A stretch of DNA of 64,000 nt from Cordylochernes scorpioides (GCA_030710605.1 CP092870.1:96810592-96874591); one strand, 5' to 3'. Shown: positions 1 through 11,904, counted from the first letter of the stretch. Notes: generated by a model from the sequence alone, not told the origin. Made by a program: numbers and translations.

Positions 1-3000
1 ACAGATCAAATTGGGGAATTTTTGTCCATAGAGGAGTCACCAAGAGTTGACTGATGGTCACTAAAAGATCAAATTGGGAATATTTGTCCATAGAGTAGTC
101 ACCAAGAGTTGATGGCCACTAACAGATCAAATTGGGGAATATTTGTCCATAGAGTAGTCACCAAGAGTTGATGGTCACTAACAGATCAAATTGGGGAATT
201 TTTGTCCATAGAGTAGTCACCAAGAGTAGATGGTCACTAACAGATCAAATTGGGGAATATTTGTCCATAGAGTAGTCACCAAGAGTTGATGGTCACTAAC
301 AGATCAAATTGGGGAATATTTGTCCATAGAGTAGTCACCAAGAGTTGATGGCCACTAACAGATCAAATTGGGGAATTTTTGTCCATAGAGGAGTCACCAA
401 GAGACTTGATGGTCACTAAAAGATCAAATTGGGGAATATTTGTCCATAGAGTAGTCACCAAGAGTTGATGGTCCACTAACAGATCAAATTGGGGAATATT
501 TGTCCATAGAGTAGTCACCAAGAGTTGATGGCCACTAACAGATCAAATTGGGGAATATTTGTCCATAGAGTAGTCACCAAGAGTTGATGGCCACTAACAG
601 ATCAAATTGGGGAATTTTTGTCCATAGAGTAGTCACCAAGAGTTGATGGCCACTAACAGATCAAATTGGGGAATATTTGTCCATAGAGTAGTCACCAAGA
701 GTCGATGGCCACTAACAGATCAAATTGGGGAATATTTGTCCATAGAGGAGTCACCAAGAGTTGATGGTCACTAACAGATCAAATTGGGGAATATTTGTCC
801 ATAGAGTAGTCACCAAGAGTTGATGGCCACTAACAGATCAAATTGGGGAATATTTGTCCATAGAGTAGTCACCAAGAGTTGATGGTCACTAACAGATCAA
901 ATTGGGGAATATTTGTCCATAGAGTAGTCACCAAGAGTAGATGGTCACTAACAGATCAAATTGGGGAATATTGTCCATAGAGTTGATGGTCACTAACAGA
1001 TCAAATTGGGGAATTTTTGTCCATAGAGGAGTCACCAAGAGTTGACTTGATGGTCACTAAAAGATCAAATTGGGGAATATTTGTCCATAGAGTAGTCACC
1101 AAGAGTTGATGGCCACTAACAGATCAAATTGGGGAATTTTTGTCCATAGAGGAGTCACCAAGAGTTGACTTGATGGTCACTAAAAGATCAAATTGGGGAA
1201 TTTTTGTCCATAGAGTAGTCACCAAGAGTTGATGGTCACTAACAGATCAAATTGGGGAATATTTGTCCATAGAGTAGTCACCAAGAGTTGATGGCCACTA
1301 ACAGATCAAATTGGGGAATTTTTGTCCATAGAGTAGTCACCAAGAGTTGATGGCCACTAACAGATCAAATTGGGGAATTTTTGTCCATAGAGTAGTCACC
1401 AAGAGTTGATGGCCACTAACAGATCAAATTGGGGAATATTTGTCCATAGAGTAGTCACCAAGAGTCGATGGCCACTAACAGATCAAATTGGGGAATATTT
1501 GTCCATAGAGGAGTCACCAAGAGTTGATGGTCACTAACAGATCAAATTGGGGAATATTTGTCCATAGAGTAGTCACCAAGAGTTGATGGCCACTAACAGA
1601 TCAAATTGGGGAATATTTGTCCATAGAGTAGTCACCAAGAGTTGATGGTCACTAACAGATCAAATTGGGGAATATTTGTCCATAGAGTAGTCACCAAGAG
1701 TAGATGGTCACTAACAGATCAAATTGGGGAATATTTGTCCATAGAGTAGTCACCAAGAGTTGATGGCCACTAACAGATCAAATTGGGGAATATTTGTCCA
1801 TAGAGTAGTCACCAAGAGTTGATGGCCACTAACAGATCAAATTGGGGAATATTTGTCCATAGAGTAGTCACCAAGAGTTGATGGCCACTAACAGATCAAA
1901 TTGGGGAATATTGTCCATAGAGTAGTCACCAAGAGTTGATGGTCACTAACAGATCAAATTGGGGAATATTTGTCCATAGAGTAGTCACCAAGAGTTGATG
2001 GCCACTAACAGATCAAATTGGGGAATTTTTGTCCATAGAGGAGTCACCAAGAGTTGACTTGATGGTCACTAAAAGATCAAATTGGGGAATATTTGTCCAT
2101 AGAGTAGTCACCAAGAGTTGATGGTCACTAACAGATCAAATTGGGGAATTTTTGTCCATAGAGTAGTCACCAAGAGTTGATGGTCACTAACAGATCAAAT
2201 TGGGGAATATTGTCCATAGAGTTGATGGTCACTAACAGATCAAATTGGGGAATTTTTGTCCATAGAGGAGTCACCAAGAGTTGACTTGATGGTCACTAAA
2301 AGATCAAATTGGGGAATATTTGTCCATAGAGTAGTCACCAAGAGTTGATGGTCACTAACAGATCAAATTGGGGAATTTTTGTCCATAGAGGAGTCACCAA
2401 GAGTTGACTTGATGGTCACTAAAAGATCAAATTGGGGAATATTTGTCCATAGAGTAGTCACCAAGAGTTGATGGCCACTAACAGATCAAATTGGGGAATA
2501 TTGTCCATAGAGTAGTCACCAAGAGTTGATGGTCACTAACAGATCAAATTGGGGAATTTTTGTCCATAGAGGAGTCACCAAGAGTTGACTTGATGGTCAT
2601 TAAAAGATCAAATTGGGGAATATTTGTCCATAGAGTAGTCACCAAGAGTTGATGGCCACTAACAGATCAAATTGGGGAATATTGTCCATAGAGTAGTCAC
2701 CAAGAGTTGATGGTCACTAACAGATCAAATTGGGGAATTTTTGTCCATAGAGGAGTCACCAAGAGTTGACTTGATGGTCACTAAAAGATCAAATTGGGGA
2801 ATATTTGTCCATAGAGTAGTCACCAAGAGTTGATGGCCACTAACAGATCAAATTGGGGAATATTGTCCATAGAGTAGTCACCAAGAGTTGATGGTCACTA
2901 ACAGATCAAATTGGGGAATTTTTGTCCATAGAGGAGTCACCAAGAGTTGACTTGATGGTCATTAAAAGATCAAATTGGGGAATATTTGTCCATAGAGTAG

Positions 3001-6000
3001 TCACCAAGAGTTGATGGCCACTAACAGATCAAATTGGGGAATATTGTCCATAGAGTAGTCACCAAGAGTTGATGGTCACTAACAGATCAAATTGGGGAAT
3101 ATTGTCCATAGAGTAGTCACCAAGAGTTGATGGTCACTAACAGATCAAATTGGGGAATTTTTGTCCATAGAGGAGTCACCAAGAGTTGACTTGATGGTCA
3201 CTAAAAGATCAAATTGGGGAATATTTGTCCATAGAGTAGTCACCAAGAGTTGATGGCCACTAACAGATCAAATTGGGGAATATTTGTCCATAGAGTAGTC
3301 ACCAAGAGTTGATGGCCACTAACAGATCAAATTGGGGAATATTTGTCCATAGAGTAGTCACCAAGAGTTGATGGCCACTAACAGATCAAATTGGGGAATA
3401 TTTGTCCATAGAGTAGTCACCAAGAGTTGATGGTCACTAACAGATCAAATTGGGGAATATTTGTCCATAGAGTAGTCACCAAGAGTTGATGGCCACTAAC
3501 AGATCAAATTGGGGAATATTTGTCCATAGAGTAGTCACCAAGAGTTGATGGCCACTAACAGATCAAATTGGGGAATATTTGTCCATAGAGTAGTCACCAA
3601 GAGTTGATGGCCACTAACAGATCAAATTGGGGAATATTTGTCCATAGAGTAGTCACCAAGAGTTGATGGCCACTAACAGATCAAATTGGGGAATATTTGT
3701 CCATAGAGTAGTCACCAAGAGTTGATGGCCACTAACAGATCAAATTGGGGAATATTTGTCCATAGAGTAGTCACCAAGAGTTGATGGTCACTAACAGATC
3801 AAATTGGGGAATTTTTGTCCATAGAGTAGTCACCAAGAGTTGATGGCCACTAACAGATCAAATTGGGGAATATTTGTCCATAGAGTAGTCACCAAGAGTT
3901 GATGGCCACTAACAGATCAAATTGGGGAATATTTGTCCATAGAGTAGTCACCAAGAGTTGATGGCCACTAACAGATCAAATTGGGGAATATTGTCCATAG
4001 AGTAGTCACCAAGAGTTGATGGTCACTAACAGATCAAATTGGGGAATATTGTCCATAGAGTAGTCACCAAGAGTTGATGGTCACTAACAGATAAAATTGG
4101 GGAATATTTGTCCATAGAGTAGTCACCAAGAGTTGATGGCCACTAACAGATCAAATTGGGGAATATTGTCCATAGAGTAGTCACCAAGAGTTGATGGTCA
4201 CTAACAGATCAAATTGGGGAATATTTGTCCATAGAGTAGTCACCAAGAGTTGATGGCCACTAACAGATCAAATTGGGGAATATTGTCCATAGAGTAGTCA
4301 CCAAGAGTTGATGGTCACTAACAGATCAAATTGGGGAATATTTGTCCATAGAGTAGTCACCAAGAGTTGATGGCCACTAACAGATCAAATTGGGGAATAT
4401 TGTCCATAGAGTAGTCACCAAGAGTTGATGGCCACTAACAGATCAAATTGGGGAATATTTGTCCATAGAGTAGTCACCAAGAGTAGATGGCCACTAACAG
4501 ATCAAATTGGGGAATATTTGTCCATAGAGTAGTCACCAAGAGTTGATGGCCACTAACAGATCAAATTGGGGAATATTGTCCATAGAGTAGTCACCAAGAG
4601 TTGATGGTCACTAACAGATCAAATTGGGGAATATTTGTCCATAGAGTAGTCACCAAGAGTTGATGGCCACTAACAGATCAAATTGGGGAATATTTGTCCA
4701 TAGAGTAGTCACCAAGAGTTGATGGCCACTAACAGATCAAATTGGGGAATATTTGTCCATAGAGTAGTCACCAAGAGTTGATGGCCACTAACAGATCAAA
4801 TTGGGGAATATTTGTCCATAGAGTAGTCACCAAGAGTTGATGGTCACTAACAGATCAAATTGGGGAATATTTGTCCATAGAGTAGTCACCAAGAGTTGAT
4901 GGTCACTAACAGATCAAATTGGGGAATATTTGTCCATAGAGTAGTCACCAAGAGTTGATGGCCACTAACAGATCAAATTGGGGAATATTTGTCCATAGAG
5001 TAGTCACCAAGAGTTGATGGCCACTAACAGATCAAATTGGGGAATATTTGTCCATAGAGTAGTCACCAAGAGTTGATGGTCACTAACAGATCAAATTGGG
5101 GAATATTTGTCCATAGAGTAGTCACCAAGAGTTGATGGCCACTAACAGATCAAATTGGGGAATATTTGTCCATAGAGTAGTCACCAAGAGTTGATGGCCA
5201 CTAACAGATCAAATTGGGGAATATTTGTCCATAGAGTAGTCACCAAGAGTTGATGGTCACTAACAGATCAAATTGGGGAATATTTGTCCATAGAGTAGTC
5301 ACCAAGAGTTGATGGTCACTAACAGATCAAATTGGGGAATATTTGTCCATAGAGTAGTCACCAAGAGTTGATGGCCACTAACAGATCAAATTGGGGAATA
5401 TTGTCCATAGAGTAGTCACCAAGAGAGATGGCCACTAACAGATCAAATTGGGGAATTTTTGTCCATAGAGTAGTCACCAAGAGTCGATGGCCACTAACAG
5501 ATCAAATTGGGGAATATTTGTCCATAGAGTAGTCACCAAGAGTCGATGGCCACTAACAGATCAAATTGGGGAATATTTGTCCATAGAGGAGTCACCAAGA
5601 GTTGATGGCCACTAACAGATCAAATTGGGGAATATTTGTCCATAGTCACCAAGAGTTGATGGCCACTAACAGATCAAATTGGGGAATATTGTCCATAGAG
5701 TAGTCACCAAGAGTTGATGGCCACTAACAGATCAAATTGGGGAATATTTGTCCATAGAGTAGTCACCAAGAGTTGATGGCCACTAACAGATCAAATTGGG
5801 GAATATTTGTCCATAGAGTAGTCACCAAGAGTTGATGGCCACAAACAAATCAAATTGGGGAATTTTTGTCCATAGAGTAGTCACCAAGAGTTGACTTGAT
5901 GGTCACTAAAAGATCAAATTGGGGAATATTTGTCCATAGAGTAGTCACCAAGAGTTGATGGCCACTAACAGATCAAATTGGGGAATTTTTGTCCATAGAG

Positions 6001-6750
6001 TAGTCACCAAGAGTTGACTTGATGGTCACTAACAGATCAAATTGGGGAATATTTGTCCAATGAGTAGTCACCAAGAGTTGATGGCCACTAACAGATCAAA
6101 TTGGGGAATTTTTGTCCATAGAGGAGTCACCAAGAGTTGACTTGATGGTCACTAACAGATCAAATTAATGAATATTTGTCCATAGAGTAGTCACCAAGAG
6201 TTGATGGTCACTAACAGATCAAATTGGGGAATATTTGTCCATAGAGGAGTCACCAAGAGTAGATGGCCACTAACAGATCAAATTGGGGAATATTTGTCCA
6301 TAGAGGAGTCACCAAGAGTAGATGGCCACTAACAGATCAAATTGGGGAATATTTGTCCATAGAGTAGTCACCAAGAGTAGATGGCCACTAACAGATCAAA
6401 TTGGGGAATATTTGTCCATAGAGGAGTCACCAAGAGTAGATGGCCACTAACAGATCAAATTGGGGAAAATTTGTCCATAGAGGAGTCACCAAGAGTAGAT
6501 GGCCACTAACAGATCAAATTGGGGAATATTTGTCCATAGAGGAGTCACCAAGAGTTGACTTGATGACCACTAACAGATCAAATTGGGGAATATTTGTCCA
6601 TAGAGTAGTCACCAAGAGTTGATGGCCACTAACAGATCAAATTGGGGAATATTTGTCCATAGAGTAGTCACCAAGAGTAGATGGCCACTAACAGATCAAA
6701 TTGGGGAATATTTGTCCATAGAGTAGTCACCAAGAGTAGATGGCCACTAA
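1..6750. repeat. 59-bp satellite array with higher-order structure
   Basis: Uninterrupted head-to-tail tandem array of roughly 114 monomers of about 59 bp, each containing the core GATCAAATTGGGGAATATTT followed by GTCCATAGAGTAGTCACCAAG. Monomer variants recur: ATTTGT versus TTTTTGT, a 58-bp form with ATTGTCC, GTAG versus GAGG, and a 64-bp form ending GTTGACTTGATGGTCAC. Between about 2550 and 3150 the variants recur in fixed order as a 181-bp trimer. The array starts at or before the window edge. The short ORF at 6440-6622 is only a reading of monomers and is not a gene. Confidence 0.98.
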
Positions 6751-6776
6751 CAACAACAAACCAACAGAGGACTTAC

Positions 6777-7118
6777 AAGAGAGGAAGTGGTGGCCACTGG
6801 AGCGGAGGAGAGAGCAGTCACCAGGGCAGACGGAGTAGGAGATGTCAGGGTAGCCAGTAGTGTGGGGGATTGCTTGGCCATGGCGGAGGTTGCCGTGCTG
6901 GAGGTCACCGTGGCTTGGGACTCTGTGGTCACGGCAGCGGTGGATGTGGTAACTGTAGCAGCCGTAGGTGCCACTGCAACTGTTGTGGTGGCTGTAGAGC
7001 CACCGGTCGCTGCGGCCAGGGCGGCATTAGCCTTGGCCAGCTCCTGCTGCTGTTGCTGCTTCAGCTTCTTAAACCACATGGACTTGTAGGAGTCCAGCTT
7101 CTTGCCCTTGTACCGGAT
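6777..7118 (-). CDS. MPND: MPND-like RAMA protein, exon (end of RAMA domain plus Q/A/T-rich linker)
   Basis: Minus-strand internal exon of 342 bp, phase 0 at both ends. The acceptor reads CCCCAG and the donor CTT|GTAAGT, both strong. It begins IRYKGKKLDSYKSMWFKKLK, matching the last strand of the RAMA domain of MPN domain-containing protein (family knowledge: in MPND the stretch continues GCGWASVKYKGQKLDKYK). After the domain come five glutamines and about 90 residues rich in Ala, Thr, Val and Ser, typical of the disordered linker before the MPN/JAMM domain. The MPN domain is not in the window and would lie left of position 1. The RAMA domain of vertebrate MPND binds N6-methyladenine-modified DNA. 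The exon is GC-rich relative to its surroundings, as expected for conserved coding DNA. The 59-bp satellite begins about 20 bp past the donor. Confidence 0.82.
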
Positions 7119-7291
7119 CTGGGGACAGCACGGGGCTTAGTCCACCTTGGTTAACATCAGCAAATATTGTGTGAAAGATTGAAGAAAAATATAAGAATGT
7201 GACAAGCAGTGTGTGTTTAATAATAAAAAAATGAAAGGAGACCACAAGCCAACTTCCTGGTGTCAAAGAAAAATATATATATTTGGTACAA

Positions 7292-7530
7292 AGCACAAGG
7301 TAATAAGACCAAATCCAAATAAATAAATAGTGCGTGACGTTTCGGTAACAGCATTGTTACCATCTTCAGACAAAAGTACTGAATGAGAAATTTTACCACA
7401 TGTAACAGTAACTATATAAAAACATGCTGTGGTAAAATTTCTCATTCAGTACTTTTGTCTGAAGATGGTAACAATGCTGTTACCGAAACGTCACACGCTA
7501 TTTATTTATTTGGTCTTATTACCTTGTGTT
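7292..7530. mobile_element. Foldback repeat with hammerhead-like core in both arms
   Basis: Inverted repeat with arms of about 110 bp: the left arm starts CACAAGGTAATAAGACC and the right arm ends GGTCTTATTACCTTGTG. A short centre around 7410 separates them. Each arm contains a CTGAAGA...GAAACGTC hammerhead-like core, on the minus strand at 7336-7369 and on the plus strand at 7459-7492. Related copies with the same GGTAACA stem lie at 9885-9940, 11040-11075, 11905-11945, 12390-12545 and 21330-21485. The organisation resembles Penelope-like elements or retrozymes, which carry type I hammerheads near their ends (established for those families). No reverse transcriptase is encoded. Confidence 0.8.
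7459..7492 (+). ncRNA. Hammerhead-ribozyme-like motif (GGTAACA family)
   Basis: Core elements in hammerhead order: CTGAAGA at 7459-7465, stem II GGTAACA/TGTTACC (7 bp, loop ATGC), GAAA at 7485-7488, then CGTC. The segment ACGT gives a self-complementary 2-bp stem III, with predicted cleavage after GTC at 7492. This short palindromic stem III is known in Penelope-element hammerheads, which often act as dimers. Stem I is weak here (TGT/ACA only), so activity in isolation is doubtful. The minus-strand copy lies at 7336-7369. Confidence 0.55.
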
Positions 7531-7931
7531 TATAATCTCTAATCCAAATTGTGTGCCTTATCCCATTTGGTACAAGCAGTTTAATAATGAAATGACAATG
7601 CAGACATTTGGAGAGAGATAAAATAAAAATATAAATTTAAGAATGTGACAAGCAGTGTGTGTTAAATAATAAAAAATGAAAGGAGACCACAAGCCAACTT
7701 CCTGATGTCAAGGAAACGAAAAAAAAAAAACATTTGGAACAAGCAGTTAAACAATGAAATGACAATGCAGGCATTTGTAAATAGATGTTTGGCTCCTGTA
7801 TACGTCATGTGTATAGCTCTCTATTAGTTCTTCTATTGGTGCTTCAGGGCAAATAAAATAAGATAATTTATGTACCCAGTTGTACCCACCATTTACGTAC
7901 AAAAGTCTTGTTGGTCTTGTGTTTATAATCT

Positions 7932-8626
7932 ACTAGCGGACGTACCCGGCTTCGCCCGGGTTTTACCCGAATAAAGGTTTGTCTAACGAATCTCTCGATA
8001 AAGTGAACATTTTTTCCCGGTCCCTTGAAAAATACTCGATAAGTTGAATAAAATCAATATTAATTGGTTCCCTTGGTAATTGGAAGTTAAAGGAATAGTA
8101 TCTTGCCTTGGAATTGTATCATTATTCTTGTATGGACGTACCCGGCTTCGCCCGAGTTTTACCTGAGTAAAGGTTTGTCTAACGAATCTCTCAATAAAGT
8201 GAACATTTTTTCCCGGTCCCTTGAAAAATACTCGATAAGTTGAATAAAATCAATATTAATTGGTTCCCTCGGTAATTGGAAGTTAAAGGAATAGTATCTT
8301 GCCTTTGAATTGTATCATTATTCTTGTCTCAAATAAATTGCCGTGTCATCCTGAATTTTGTCTTTCCTAATTTTCTACATTACAAAATCATCGTATTATC
8401 ATGATAATATTTAGAGCAGATTGTTGAATTATAACAGATAAATTAGAATATTTATCTTGATTATTTTAAAGCGAAAAGTTATTTCAAAAATTTTATTTGC
8501 TAGAAACCTTCCCAGTACTATACTAAATAACTTCCTAAAAGTTTCATGGCGTTCCAATGAGTGGTTTGGTCAGGCATAAAGGACAAACAGACACACACAC
8601 ATACATTCATTTATATATATATAAGA
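7932..8626 (+). mobile_element. Non-LTR retroelement fragment with internal tandem duplication
   Basis: Starts ACTAGCGGACGTACCCGGCT and ends in a CACACACACATACATTCATT microsatellite followed by a TA run. This start and end combination is common for SINE-like or RTE-type elements in invertebrates. A unit of about 200 bp beginning GTACCCGGCTTCGCCCG occurs twice in tandem (about 7941 and 8138) with only a few differences. A related 5' end lies at 11203-11240 (GACCCGGGCAACGCCCGGG). No coding capacity is visible. Confidence 0.6.
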
Positions 8627-8639
8627 TAATCCAAATTGT

Positions 8640-9032
8640 GCTTTATTACTTCAAAGATCTAAGTGTTTTTATTGAATTAGATTAGAATTCCTACAAGAAA
8701 ATAAGACCTAATCACACACACACACAAAGCTTTATTAAGACCACCGGTCTTATACAGATTCACCACAGGAAGAAATAATAGATGGAGCTCCTATACTCCA
8801 GGCAGTGCAGCACCCAACAACAGCCTCCTGGTATAAGAGCTAATCCAATCCATTTTCTTGTAGTTATAATCTATAATCCAAATTGTGCTTCATCATTAGA
8901 ATTCCTGTTGATACACTTTTGATAAGCCCTCACACTGCCAACTTAGGTCACCTCCCTATTGCTGTTGGGAAATCATTCAAGAATGGAGTACCACAGCAAC
9001 ACTGAGGTATATAGGGTTGGATAGATACTCAC
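8640..9032. other. Intronic stretch without recognised genes
   Basis: AT-rich intron of the MPND-like gene. It contains fragments beginning CCAAATTGTGCTT that also occur at 7543 and 10485, which appear to be old repeat debris. Nothing coding is visible. Confidence 0.5.
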
Positions 9033-9179
9033 GGAAGACCAGCCGCACCCCGATCTCTTGTCCGGGTTGAGGAGCTTCTTACAGTAGATGGCCCAGGAGC
9101 TGGGGGAGGCAAACATCTTCTTGGTCTGCCGGCACTTGATACGGCCCTTGGGCAGCAAGTCCCCGATAAACTTGGTTCC
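9033..9179 (-). CDS. MPND: MPND-like RAMA protein, central RAMA exon
   Basis: Minus-strand exon of 147 bp (49 codons), phase 0 at both ends. The acceptor is CTATGGCAG|GG and the donor TCC|GTGAGT. It encodes the heart of the RAMA domain: GTKFIGDLLPKGRI, then a Trp-containing SSWAIYCKKL and NPDKRSGCGW. These motifs match MPND family members, where the same positions read GKKFLGDL, SAWATHCKKL and NPAKKSGCGW. It joins in frame to the upstream exon at 10649-10929 (ending SIDYL) and to the downstream exon at 6777-7118 (starting IRYKG). Conservation of reading frame and splice sites within such repeat-rich introns indicates a functional gene. The main alternative is another RAMA-containing protein. 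Confidence 0.88.
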
Positions 9180-9211
9180 CTGCCATAGCCACTCAGTGTT
9201 AACTACACTGG

Positions 9212-9535
9212 ATACACAGGGGTCGGTGGAAGGATGGTCTAACCCATTGGTTTTCGACAGCTACGACCCGGGTTTGATTCCCGCATTGGGCACTTTTTTC
9301 TGATTAAAAAAAAAAAAAGAAAAATGCTCCAATGGCCCCCGATTCTTGCAAAAGTTTAACCCCACCAGCAAGTGCAAGTAACCAAACGGGACTCTGGCAC
9401 ATTTGTAAGTTCAAAGTCTAACTACTTTTCACGTGTAGACATGTGGTGCATTTACAGTAAAAGCAGTAGCCTACTTCTACCCACCATGATTATAATGGCC
9501 TGTACCACATGTACTAGGGATAAGCAAAAAAAAAA
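9212..9535 (+). mobile_element. tRNA-derived SINE
   Basis: Head GGTCGGTGGAAGGATGG, then an internal promoter B-box-like GGGTTTGATTCCC, a short A-rich linker, a conserved body (CCGATTCTTGCAAAAGT, ACCAAACGGGACTCTGGCAC) and the 3' end CATGTACTAGGGATAAGC followed by A8-9. The same element is at 12709-13027, 21649-21966 and, inverted, at 52665-53010; a 3' fragment is at 47870-47985. Confidence 0.85.
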
Positions 9536-9884
9536 TACTGGATACAGCCACAATAGGGGGAACCACATTCAACAAGTGTCGAGTCAAATGGCTTCTACAT
9601 GAGCAGACATGTGGTGAACCACATTCAACATAGATTCAACCGTAGATTACAGAGACAGACTTACAAGAGATGGTTCAGTATAACAAATTTTCTCTAAAAG
9701 ACAAACACCTAGATGTAGAGTGTCCTTTAGAGAGAGGTGTCCACTTATCAGCGGTAATTCTTGCAATGGAAATTATCCTTTGTAGGAATGTGTCTACAAG
9801 TGTGAGTGTCTGCTCATAGAGACTCTACTGTGTAAAAATGGTTCTGGAGTCTAACAAGGCGGGAGAAATGTCTTCATTAAGTAC

Positions 9885-9940
9885 TTTTGTTTCATGATGG
9901 TAACAATGCTGTCACCGAAATGTAACACACTATTTATTTT
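9885..9940 (+). repeat. Decayed hammerhead-family fragment
   Basis: GATGGTAACAATGCTGTCACC followed by GAAATGTAACACAC. This is a diverged piece of the GGTAACA foldback family, with the CTGAAGA element mutated to CATGATG. Confidence 0.6.
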
Positions 9941-9989
9941 GATTTGGACTTATTACTTTGTGTAATTATGTGTAATACTAAATGTCAAC

Positions 9990-10130
9990 CTGCAACCTCA
10001 AAACACATTATTGATTGTATTGATTCATCCATTGATGAGCTCTACTCTTCCCCGGCAGACACCATCAAAAGTCTTAAGCTTTACAAGCTTGATACCCTAA
10101 TATGATTGAGTGGAGATAATAAAGAAGAAG
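9990..10130 (+). pseudogene. 3' end of a LINE (C-terminal tail)
   Basis: Translates to CNLKTHYIDCIDSSIDEL followed by KSLKLYKLDTLI and a stop, then a short UTR ending GGAGATAATAAAGAAGAAG. The GAA-repeat tail matches the tail of the fragment at 13040-13375. This looks like the last codons of a LINE reverse-transcriptase ORF with its microsatellite 3' end, heavily 5'-truncated. Confidence 0.5.
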
Positions 10131-10648
10131 ACTTTGTGTAATTGTCAAATTATATTGACAAATATTTGCATTTTTTTTTTTAATCTTATCTCAGATTTTA
10201 GTGGGAATCATTTTGTTATCGTTTGATAGTGAACCAATCTCTCCCGCCTTCTCATTGGACGAAGGTGGCCATGTCTGTATATATATGGGGGCTATGGTAT
10301 TGCGAGAGTGGAGTGTGGTGGATTATCGTGTGGAGACGCTTAAAGTGTTTTCTGCGTGCTATATCCGTGTCTGGCAATCTCCTCGCATACCTGTGTAACC
10401 CCAGTCCGATCCCTACAAACGCAACAATAAAGATAAGTACTGATTTTAAAAATTTTATTTAACAAATTGTGATTTATTATTTACCTTCCAAATTGTGGTT
10501 TATCACAGGAAGAAATATCCTATTTTTACAGAAAGAAGGATGAGAGAGAAAGACAATTAAAGTAATTTGATTGACATCTTGTCAATACATGCAAAGTGCA
10601 CAGTCTTCACTATTTAAAAAAAAGATAATATAGAAAGAGAAAACTGAC

Positions 10649-10929
10649 CAGGTAGTCGATGGAGAGCAGAGCCTCCCCAGTTTCCAGGATGCCGTCCTGC
10701 AGCAGCATGCTGAGGTTGACTCCTCTCCCACTCAGGACATTCTTGTTCTTGGACTTGGAGGAGGCGCTGGTCGCGGCGGCGGTAGACTGCGCAGCTGCGC
10801 TGCTACTACTGACGGCTGCTGCGCCAGACTCAGAGATCTCCTCCTGCGAGGCCTCTTCTCCTGATCCCTCCTCCTCCTCCCCGATGATAGGACCTTCTTC
10901 CAGCGCTTCCTCAGCTGGACAACAACCAT
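10649..10929 (-). CDS. MPND: MPND-like RAMA protein, exon with acidic linker and start of RAMA domain
   Basis: Minus-strand exon whose donor CTG|GTCAGT keeps phase 0 into the 9033-9179 exon. The acceptor is probably TACCTAG at 10930; an alternative AG 15 bp further in (exon upper bound 10914) preserves the same phase. It encodes an acidic stretch (EEALEEGPIIGEEEEGSGEE), an Ala/Ser-rich run, a basic KSKNKN, and then NVLSGRGVNLSMLLQDGILE and TGEALLSIDYL, the first helix and strand of the RAMA domain. In MPND family members the equivalent reads VTLRVLL..ALLEPG.GVLSIYYL. The acceptor is phase 2, so at least one more 5' exon exists; I could not identify it. Confidence 0.8.
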
Positions 10930-11194
10930 CTAGGTACAACAAGTGTTGTTTAACAAGGAATGTGACCTCATCATTCAATTTGTCTACCTATATATTTTTA
11001 AAAATTATTTTTACAACTAACAACAAGATTAAATCCAAATAAATCAATAGTATGTGACGTTTCGGTAACAGTGTTGTTAGCATCATCATCATACAAAATA
11101 ATAAATCATATACATCACACACAAGGCACAATTTGGGGGGATTATAGATTATAATATTCATAATACATTCAGTTATATACTATATAATTCATAT

Positions 11195-11270
11195 ATATAA
11201 TATACTAGCCGAATGACCCGGGCAACGCCCGGGTTTTACCCGATTAAATGTTTTTATTCAAATACTATTC
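11195..11270 (+). repeat. Retroelement 5' fragment and left flank of duplicated segment
   Basis: GACCCGGGCAACGCCCGGG followed by TTTTACCCGATTAAATG is related to the element at 7932. It continues into the A copy of the duplicated segment but is absent from copy B, where the Helentron end replaces it. Confidence 0.5.
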
Positions 11271-11904
11271 ATTACAATTATAAATTGGCGCCGTGGATGT
11301 CACTCTTGTGAAACGTCCCGCTCCAAACTTTGTGTCTGAGAAGCGATATTTTTATAAAGAGATGATCTGGCTTTGTGTCTTCTGCTCGAATGAATGTTTT
11401 TCTGTTAGAATTTTGTTCCTGCACACTAAAAATGAACTGGCTTCACCCGTGGTCTCAGCTTTTTGGAATTTTTCCCGATATAATTTTGTATCTGATAATC
11501 AAACATGATACAGCAATATTGTCATCATCATTTTCTGACTTAAAAAACAACTATATTTGCCCAGAACCTGTCAATTTTATTTTTTTATTGGCTAAAAATC
11601 CGATAAATATCTTTTCCAGATTTTTCTCTATGTCCTGTCAAAGCACGTTTAACATGTACATTAGGTCAGCTGATATTACCTCCCATCTTCACCGCTAGAG
11701 GCACTGCTTGCGAGCGAAAAGGCAAATTTGCAACGCAATTTGCAAATAATTCGAAGAATATTCGGGATAGAGACCTGAAATTTTCACTATAAGTTTTTCC
11801 AGATTCTACTCTATATACTGTTAAAATTTCAGTCAGATTAGTTACGTATTGTGGACGTGTATAGCCGACATAGATACCCACATTCATTATAATACATTCA
11901 GTAC

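Larger units (their letters stand above)
7193..7706. repeat. Direct repeat of about 70 bp flanking a foldback
   Basis: The stretch starting GAATGTGACAAGCAGTGTGT occurs at about 7193-7262 and again at about 7641-7706, both ending in CCACAAGCCAACTTCCTG. The palindromic foldback at 7292-7530 lies between them. A local tandem duplication either preceded or accompanied insertion of the foldback. Confidence 0.75.

Noticed and set aside
6440..6622. 60-codon ORF in the satellite
   Set aside because: It is simply three satellite monomers read through in a frame that happens to lack stops; the peptide repeats with the DNA unit.
1..6750. Possible CRISPR-like array because of regular repeats
   Set aside because: There are no unique spacers: the whole 59-bp unit is repeated head to tail, and the context is eukaryotic.
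6787..7154. Plus-strand Val/Ala-, Gly- and Cys-rich ORFs opposite the MPND exon
   Set aside because: They are shadows of the GC-rich minus-strand exon, which has splice sites and a recognisable domain.
10659..11042. Plus-strand 127-codon ORF
   Set aside because: Antisense shadow of the acidic and RAMA-start exon 10649-10929.
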